Shown here one piece after another: positions 57,066 to 64,000 of a DNA stretch of 64,000 bases. Below the pieces are notes generated by a model. The model ran no database searches. It saw only the letters and a program-made list of their open reading frames with translations, and had not been told where the DNA came from. Each line of letters starts with the position of its first letter. Positions within the stretch are counted from its first letter, which is position 1. Origin of the DNA: Adenophora triphylla var. japonica (Eukaryota > Streptophyta > Magnoliopsida > Asterales > Campanulaceae); contig JAFEMH010000932.1 of assembly GCA_022495995.1 (NCBI GenBank), positions 514,621 through 578,620 on the forward strand, written 5' to 3'. The translations under genes and the position numbers were made by a program.

Positions 57066-58795
57066 TGTAAGTGCTCCAATTTGAGCTTGTTAGAATTTTC
57101 GTTAGAAAATTAACGAAAGTTATAACATTTCTAACAATTCCTAACAATTACTAACATTCCTAACTTTTCTAACAAAGTGAGGGCAAAATGGGCATTGCTA
57201 TTTAAAGATAAACCTTCAAAGGAATCTCAAAAAGCAAAAGAATTAAGAAAATCCCGAAACAGCAAGTTGAAAAACAGTTTCTGTTGGAATTTTTGAATTA
57301 TATTCCTTGTGTCCAAAGCCTGGAGCTGCATTTAATGAACAGTGCACGCCACCAACCTTGTCCGCGCGGATACCTTTGTATTTTTCAGAGGGCTATAAAT
57401 TGAGCCCTCCAGTCACAAAAGAAAGAGAGAACAAGAACACAACTCACAGCATTTGGCGAAAATACTTGAGAAAACAGTGAGAATTCCCTAGAATTGTCAC
57501 CTTTTTCTCTTGAATCTTCCCAACTTTCACTCACTCAAATCAAACCCACTCACCCTCAAGTTCAAACACAAACACAAAAAACACAAGGAAGATAGGTATA
57601 ACCTCCCTCTCCTTACCCTAAATTCTCTCATCCATGCATGCATTTTCAAACTACAAAATGTAGTTTGTTCATTTTCTTGCCCTAGATCCAAGAGGATCAC
57701 CATGGAAGTTCATCTCCATGGATGATCCTCTACAAGGATCAACATTTTCTTCAATGTGTTCTTACTTACTTGCAAATGCATTTTCAAAACCCTAAAAACC
57801 ATTTTCAAGCACCAAATCTTGATTTCAAAGGATAAAATTCTCCTTCCCAAGCAAATGAAGTGCTTAGTCCTAATGTACCCCAAGGATGGTTTGGTATATT
57901 TGATTCACCACTAAAATGTCAAGTGATCACTAACCAAAACCTAGGGAATTGGGGACAAGCATGGATGCAAAAACCCCCTTTAAAATAATTTTTTCCTTTC
58001 TTGAGAAGTTGCTGTCCAGTAGCAATTTTCCAAGACCCCAGCCATTGTCTTAATTTTTGGACACAGATAAACTTGGAATTTGGTGTTGACTACAAAACAC
58101 TTTTTGTAGACAACATCCATAGATTTCCAGAAATATTTTTACTTTATTTTTTGGATGAGTAAAACTCCTCTTTTTAAATTTTCTTTTAGAGGCCAGTTCA
58201 TCAGCTTCTGGAAATCCAGATTTCATATCTGAGATTTCCAGAAGGTTTTGACCCCTCAAATCTTCTCCAAAATGGAAAATTCCTTCGCACAAATCTTATT
58301 TAAGGTGTCTGGAACAACTTTATTTCTCTGAAGTTATCCAGATTATGAAGTTTTAAGGCCTTTGAATCCATTTCAAAATCAAAGGTCCATTGCCTTTTTC
58401 ATTCTGGCAGAAGTGGCTCTCAACTTCAAAAGGTCTTTTGAGTACCAAATCTCAATCCAAAAATCTTCTAAAAAATCATGGGATCAGTTTAAAGTCTTAA
58501 AAAGACATCCCAATTTTTACTTTTCTCAGTTTCGAATTATTTTGGCCAAAACAAACACACACACACACAAATGATTTTCAGCTTGGAAGACTCGTTTTAC
58601 GAGGCATTCCGGGTGCACACTAACGTCCTTCCCGGCGTGTAACATGACCTCCGAACCCAAATCTCTAATCTCGGGCATTTTTCAAAGTTTTGGCCCTTAA
58701 AACAAAAATGGCGTGGCGACTCCGTTTTCCGGTTTTATTTGGTTTTCAAAGAAACGAAAAATCGAATTTTTCCCGCGAATGGCGACATCATCACA
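57066..58795 (+). repeat. 5' LTR of element D
   Basis: 1,730 bp, TGTAAGTGCTCCAATTTGAG ... CATCATCACA. Compared with B it has an extra segment at about 58,086-58,433 and a CA microsatellite at 58,553-58,568. A second primer-site-like TGGCGACTCCG is inside it at 58,714. Confidence 0.85.
57361..57400 (+). promoter_or_regulatory. LTR core promoter of element D
   Basis: The palindrome TCCGCGCGGA (57,361-57,370) and TATAAAT (57,394-57,400), 23 bp apart. Confidence 0.65.
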
Positions 58796-58796
58796 G

Positions 58797-58814
58797 TGGC
58801 GACTCCGCTGGGGA
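58797..58814 (+). promoter_or_regulatory. Primer binding site of element D
   Basis: TGGCGACTCCGCTGGGGA, one base after the LTR end, identical to that of B. Confidence 0.8.
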
Positions 58815-60390
58815 TTAAATGAGCTTTTTTTTAAAAAAAGATGGTATTTGGTATATTTGTGGAAACCATTAAACTTTCCGTTACCGCCTCCTAACACGAG
58901 TCGGGGATAAATTGTGGTTTAACAATCCCACGTACCGGTATCATTGTTTTTAAAAAAAAAGCTTTTGAGGGTCAAGCTTCCGTCCCGGCTTTAAAAATCA
59001 ATTGTGTGTGTATGTGTTGATTTTTGCACATTTTTCGTGTTGTTTTGGCCGCCTCGGAAAAAGTCTAAATTTTGACTGTCGGAATCATGTCCCTAACTGT
59101 CGGAATTCTTGTGCTTATATGCTTATGTGTTCATTAAATTTCAAAAAAAAAAATTTTTCAAAAAAAAAAAACTTTCAAAAAAAATTTCAAAAAAAAAAAG
59201 AAAACTTTCAAAAAAAATCATGCATCATATTTTTAAGACACATAAAAAATTTCTATTTCACTCAGAAAAAGAAAATAGACTGCTTGCACACTACGCGCAC
59301 GTGACCTTACACTGCACACTACGTCCCTAACCCGGGGAAATCCTTGTCGCGGCCCGTTTGGTCTTATTACGCCTCTCGGTGCAAGCACAGGACTACCCAA
59401 ACATCCCATGGAGCCTCGTGTCGACCATGCACTTGTCCGTGACACACTTTGTCCGAGACCCGGTTGGTTTTTAGTTTGGTCTGTGTCATGCCCTGTCTGT
59501 GTATAGACCTTTCCTTTCAAGCCTTTGTCGGCATACCGACTCAATATCTTTCGAGGACCCTAATCGGTCGAAGTTGCCGGTTTTGCCGCAGACTTTGACC
59601 AAGATATTGACCGGCGCCTTGACTTCGGCTCGGCGGCACAAATTGTACACGACTCCCGGCATGACACTAAGTCATCAAGGATTAATGATTATTCCATGCC
59701 TAATTACGGCCTAGCGACGATAAGTCAAGATCAATCGTGGACATTTATCGGTCAAATCATGCCGACTTTTAAATAGTCGAGCCTCTCGGACATGATCTTG
59801 ACTTTTGACGTCGGCTTTGTCCGTAATTTACATCGAATGCTCGTTAAGACTCGATTACCCGCCGGACTTTTAGGATCGTTTTCTTTCGGTCGGTGGGACC
59901 CGCTTGCCCTATAGGACCCTCGCCCGAGGGCATCCGCTGGGAGGTCGAAATACGGGTGGAATATGAGGGGCTTATAGACGTAGTGACGGGGCCCAGCGAT
60001 CCGGGATCGAGTAGTTTGCGAAAAAGAAGAGCAATCTTTTCCAACCGATTAGGTTAATAAAACATGTTTTAAGTAAACGTGAACAAATAGCTGCATGTTG
60101 CATGAGCCCAAAGCCCAAACACTTACCCTCCTTCAATTCCCGGACATACTGAACCCTCGTGTCTTTCCCCATGACTCCTCACAAAGGTTGGTTCCGGACA
60201 CCGGGTCACCGTTTGATCGGTTGGGAAGATTCAAGCGCATCATCGGCTTCGCCGTTTGTTCCGACCACGGGTTTGAGAATGTCTCATCGGCCGGTAATGA
60301 TGGGGATAACGTCACTCCGCCTCCGGGACCCCTCGGATAGAACAACGGTGGAATCGGTTAGCATAACGAGATGAGGTTACGGCGGGAAGC
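58815..60390 (+). other. 5' leader of element D
   Basis: A-rich runs at 59,140-59,220, then sequence matching the leader of B. No conserved ORF is seen before the gag start at about 60,391. Confidence 0.6.
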
Positions 60391-61900
60391 ACGGTGAATA
60401 GCCTTATGGAGGCTATTAAGAGCCACGGTTTGGCCGCCGGCCTCAATCCCGATGGAACCTTCACCGTGGAAGAAGACGAGGATGCAACCCCACTCTCGGT
60501 CGCCACGACTACTCCAGGATGCCACCACCCACCTCCTATGGTGCCACTACGAGAACCCATGCTCCTCGATTTTCGGGTCGGCCGGCTCCCCAACCACGAG
60601 ACCACCGGATCCATGCGGCCAGACGGCACAAATCGGTGGGGGCAAAATCGGTACGGAATGTCTTACCTGTGGTTGGGGCTATCTCGGAATGCCACGGCTA
60701 ATCGGGATCCCGCCACGGTTTGGAACCGATCAATCAGGGCCTTCGCAGCCCGGCAGTTCGAGGGCCACAACAACGATTCGGCATGCCTCAGCGGCCGTCG
60801 AGCCCCTCCTTAGAATGATGTTAACTGTTTGCTCCTCCCAGCTTTCACAAACCCATTCTCACTCGGGGTTCGATGGGTTGCAAACCTCCATCCCGGTTTC
60901 ATCGAATCACCGGGACCGCAGTACCCCGGGTTATACACCATCGCCTCGGCCCGGCCATGCAATTCAGCAACGATCGGGGACGGCGGCCGTACCTAAGCCT
61001 ACTTATGGGCCCCACTCCGGAAATCCAAGCTATCCTGGCTACATCGGATCGCCTCCGCCCCACCTTGCCGGTTGAAAATCAACGGCGAGCCGCAAGGTTC
61101 TATCCCTTCGCCCGAGCTCCTACTCATGCTCCCCAGGAGCAATTTGGGCCAAGGACGAGGTTTTCACCTACGTCCCCGAATCGGCCGTTCCCTCCCGCGA
61201 TCTGCCGCCGGTGGTAGCTCCTCTCTCTCCCAGCTTTCGGCCGCTAGCTTGAATGCCATGGCTCAGCCACAAGACCCTCATCTGGCCTGGTTCATGGAGC
61301 AACACAAGGAAATGAAAGCGCGGTCATTTGAATTGGACCGCTAAGAAATGCGCTTCCAGGCTACGGACCCGGACTCCATTGTTCCGAAGAGGAACAATTG
61401 GACATCTTCCAGTCATGCCTGAAACCGCATCTGAGAGCCTCCCTCAGTCACTTCCCGTACTCAGACTTACGGGCCATGGTTAACTCTGCAGCTAAGTTTG
61501 AAAAGGCTTACAATCAGCATCGGGCTCCTCCTGCAAACACCGCCCCTGCTCCTGCTAAAGGCAAAGAGATGATTAACTATGCGGGACAGGAATGCAATAA
61601 CACAACTCCTTTTGCTCCCAGAAAACCAGTCGAGCCCAGACCACGAGTCATGAACCTCGAAAACTTTGGAATGCCTCTGAATGACATCTTTAGGGGACTG
61701 GTGAAAGAAGGCTTGCTGCGGCCTTTGGAGAATTTCCAACCCAGGAATCCGAATGCTCCCGTGGATACTACAAAATATTGTGCTTTTCATCAAGCTCACG
61801 GACATCTGACTGACAATTGCTTCACTTTGAAAAAGGCAATCCAGGGATTGATAGAGCAAGGAAAGTTGGAAGGCCCCGAAGGGCCTAATACAGTAAAAAA
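60391..61900 (+). pseudogene. Gag of element D with core deletion
   Basis: The N-terminal part opens near 60,391 (SLMEAIKSHGLAAGLNPDG, FTVEEDEDATP) and becomes Pro-rich. MAQPQDPHLAWFMEQHKEMK follows at 61,257. At 61,385 the sequence jumps from the end of this region to EEEQLDIFQSCLKPHLR. Compared with B, about 370 bp, the whole central gag domain (LDLFDGT to YKRWNLKLGE), is missing. The nucleocapsid knuckle is intact (YCAFHQAHGHLTDNC, about 61,777). Without the core domain it could not build particles. Confidence 0.75.
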
Positions 61901-63650
61901 TCCTCTGCCAAGGAACCATAATCAGGTGAATATGATTGAGTGCGGAGAACCTTCGCATGCCCAGGAAGATGCTGATGAAGGTTCCCAAATACCCATGGCC
62001 AACCTCGTCGAGGATCCTGAATTCGGATTCCCCCTCAGCCTCGAGGATATCGAACGAATCAACCCACCTTGGTCTCATGTCAGAGACTCCTTGCAAAAAT
62101 ACGAGGCCCGCTATTTCTCGGATGAAGGGAAAGCCGATACTGAGAAATGGGGCTGTTCCGGTCAAAACATGAAAGAACCATTTACACAAGATGGTTAGAG
62201 CAGTCAAGAAAGATTGAACAAGAAAGCTTCAGACGGGCGCCTGTACTGGGGCTTATCAGCAAAGAAGCCGAAGAACATCTGGAGCTAGTACACTTCTGCA
62301 AACTGGCTATTGGAGGAGTCGAATACGATCCCGAAGGCGGTGGCGAAGAATCGGAGGAGGAAGAACCCTTCTACATTCTACACGGTGTCAAATACGTGCC
62401 ACCCCCTCTCACTCTTCCCCGCGGTTTACGGGTGGAGAAGCCGAATCGCAATTACCACTTAGGGAATGGGAGCATATGACAATTTCTGCATTTGCACGCA
62501 CCCGTATTCCCCTAACGGGTTTGATCGGCGTTCCTCTCTCGCGAAATCCACAGTAGTATGGGAAGATGATTTCGATGACATCGAAGATGATGATGATGAC
62601 GAGAGCGAAGAGTCAACTGAAGCCCCAGATCCGGAAACAACCTGGAACAATCATGCCGGAAATAGGCACAATGGCTGGTTGTCAGCAAGTGACGATGAAG
62701 AACCACCGGAAAACACAAGTCGAATACCAACGGGGATGGGTCCCCAAGAACTGCACCTCGTAAGATGCACATGCGGTTAGTGTCCGGATACTTCAGAGGA
62801 TGAGGGACAGCAAAGCCCGCGCCCAGATCCGTACATATCCGAAATCCTAGAACACAACGTTCCTTATAAGAACCTGACTGGTGAATGGAAAGAGTTTATT
62901 GAAGCACTGGTCGAGAATGGAGGGTTTCAGCCACCAGAAGATGGAGAATTCGTAAACGTCATCGGATCTTTTTCTTCCTTCCCGAGAACGGATGGCATAA
63001 CAACCGTAAGGGTCACAACCGGGCCGCTTGAGCGCTGCGAGTGCTTGCAATCACTGAAAAGGGTTATTGACCTGAACGTCTCCCTAGTGGCCTTCATACC
63101 TATGAATCCACATGACGCCTTCCTAATTGCTCCAGTGCCCGACAATGGACCCCGGGTGCTCCTTATTTGGACACGGATCTATCGAGCTGCTACATCAAAC
63201 TCCGAGGGGGAACGTTGCCTATCCTTCACTTGTGGCTGCCCTACTTGCAAGATCGAAAGAAAAAGGATGTATGATGAAATGGAGGCTGATAGCCATAACT
63301 CTGTGGGCCATCCAGGGGATGAGATCGAAAATCCCCCGAGCCCCGACAATAGCGACACTTGTTGCATGATAACTATGAGCAAGAAAGGCTATGAGAGCGA
63401 ATCGGGGGATGCCCTAGCTCTGTGGGCCATACAGGGGGAAACAACACAACCCCAGACTCAAAAGCCTGTGACTTGGGAAGCAGTTATAAGGGCCACCCAG
63501 GAAGGAGCCAGTACAGCTCAGCCCCTCACCGTTGCTAGACTCCGTCAGAACCAGTGGCCGATAGCCAAAAAGGCTCCCCCATTGACCTTAGCGGCGTTGA
63601 AGAAATCCGGTCAAGAAGCGGCCCGATGAGGAAGTTAACTGTTGACCCGA
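61901..63650 (+). pseudogene. Acidic gag-protease linker of element D
   Basis: It continues the gag frame: NMIECGEPSHAQEDADEGSQ, FGFPLSLEDIERINPPW, then after a frameshift HTRWLEQ-like Arg/Glu sequence, ISKEAEEHLELVHFCKLA, a D/E/S run (62,560-62,640), and 63,045-63,629 with LNVSLVAFIPMNPHDAFLI and a Cys cluster CLSFTCGCPTCK, unlike the zinc knuckle. The last part (APPLTLAALKKSGQEAAR) joins the section before protease. Its length (about 1.7 kb) is unusual. The function is not known. Confidence 0.55.
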
Positions 63651-63879
63651 TCCGGAGCAAATCTTCAAGGAAACCCAAGGCGGATAAGAAGGCCACGAAT
63701 CGAAGCACACAGGAGAATCGCCGCCCCATGCTAAGACAGCCGAAGCTCTGACCCCAGAAAAGGAGGACCCAGTGCTCACCCGGTTGAAGCAAACACGAGG
63801 CCAACATCTCTCTATGGTCCCTGCTCACCTCATCCTATCCCCACAAGCTAAAGGCCGGAAGAAAGCTTAGCCCGCACCT

Positions 63880-64000
63880 TGGTCCCTATCGATGCTACTC
63901 CCGATGACGTGGTGAGTTGATTGGAAACATCCACTACGGGAACATAATCACTTTCACGGATCTCGACCTCCCTCAATTTGGGGCGATCTGCGAGCCTCTC
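63880..64000 (+). pseudogene. Start of protease region of element D, cut by window edge
   Basis: It reads PIDATPDDV, a small frameshift, then LIGNIHYGNIITFTDLDLPQ, FG and so on, matching element B at 16,810-16,700. The active-site motif lies beyond the window. Confidence 0.65.

Larger units (their letters stand above)
57066..64000 (+). mobile_element. Element D: Ogre-like gypsy, 5' part, same family as B
   Basis: 5' LTR (57,066-58,795), primer site, leader, gag, long acidic linker and the start of protease; it runs off the right edge. The target bases just left of it are GTAGT. It is close in sequence to element B throughout but has its own lesions: the gag core is deleted near 61,385. It carries about 850 bp of linker that B has lost. 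D is inserted in the integrase of element C. Confidence 0.85.

Noticed and set aside
61467..62207. Minus-strand ORF of 246 codons in D
   Set aside because: It lies opposite gag with its zinc knuckle; an antisense shadow without family match.

Overview
This is a stretch of nuclear genome from a flowering plant, almost certainly a eudicot. It is made almost entirely of nested transposable elements around the remains of one host gene. The evidence is the element families (Ogre/Tat Ty3/gypsy, Ty1/copia, CACTA), GT-AG introns, LTR TATA boxes, long microsatellites and a split plant CDKA exon. I cannot name the species. Nothing bacterial, no CRISPR, no rRNA and no tRNA gene was seen.

Left side (1-29,463). 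Element A (1-9,369, minus strand, left end outside the window) is a decayed Tat-type gypsy element. It has a 667-bp 5' LTR, gag, protease, RT, RNase H and integrase, and an antisense coiled-coil gene with an intron beyond pol. A lies inside element B (9,370-23,514, minus strand), an Ogre-like gypsy element with a 1,421-bp LTR and a TGGCGACTCCGCTGGGGA primer site. B has lost RT and RNase H but carries two antisense genes downstream of integrase: a plant mobile domain (PMD) gene and an intact DUF7745-like ORF. B is itself inserted into the 3' LTR of copia-1 (23,515-26,862), which lacks protease and integrase. Copia-1 sits in a CACTA TNP2/DUF4216 remnant, followed by a CACTA end with palindromic subterminal repeats and then microsatellite-rich, gene-free DNA.

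Middle (29,464-44,854). This part holds a copia 5' LTR and leader, a 1.7-kb gypsy RT/RNase H fragment on the other strand, a possible SINE tail, a second copia pol with its 3' LTR, and then a CDKA kinase exon. The exon is split by a complete non-coding LTR element (38,907-44,496) flanked by the 5-bp duplication GATGT.

Right side (44,855-64,000). Element C (minus strand) has its 3' LTR at about 44,855-45,936, then minisatellites, an antisense PMD gene, an antisense DUF7745-like gene and the end of integrase. It is interrupted by a CACTA element carrying host gene fragments (46,850-50,548, TSD ATA). It is cut inside integrase by element D (57,066-64,000, plus strand), a close relative of B that runs off the right edge.

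The most interesting part is the antisense PMD + DUF7745 cassette, found in the same place in B and C. In each family the upstream region of the antisense genes repeats a family-specific motif that also lies just upstream of the LTR TATA box: a 31-bp spaced GCCGTGCGG dimer in C, and the palindrome TCCGCGCGGA in B and D. A foldable CTACG...CGTAG stem-loop flanks the cassette. This suggests a retroelement module with sense and antisense promoters of similar design.
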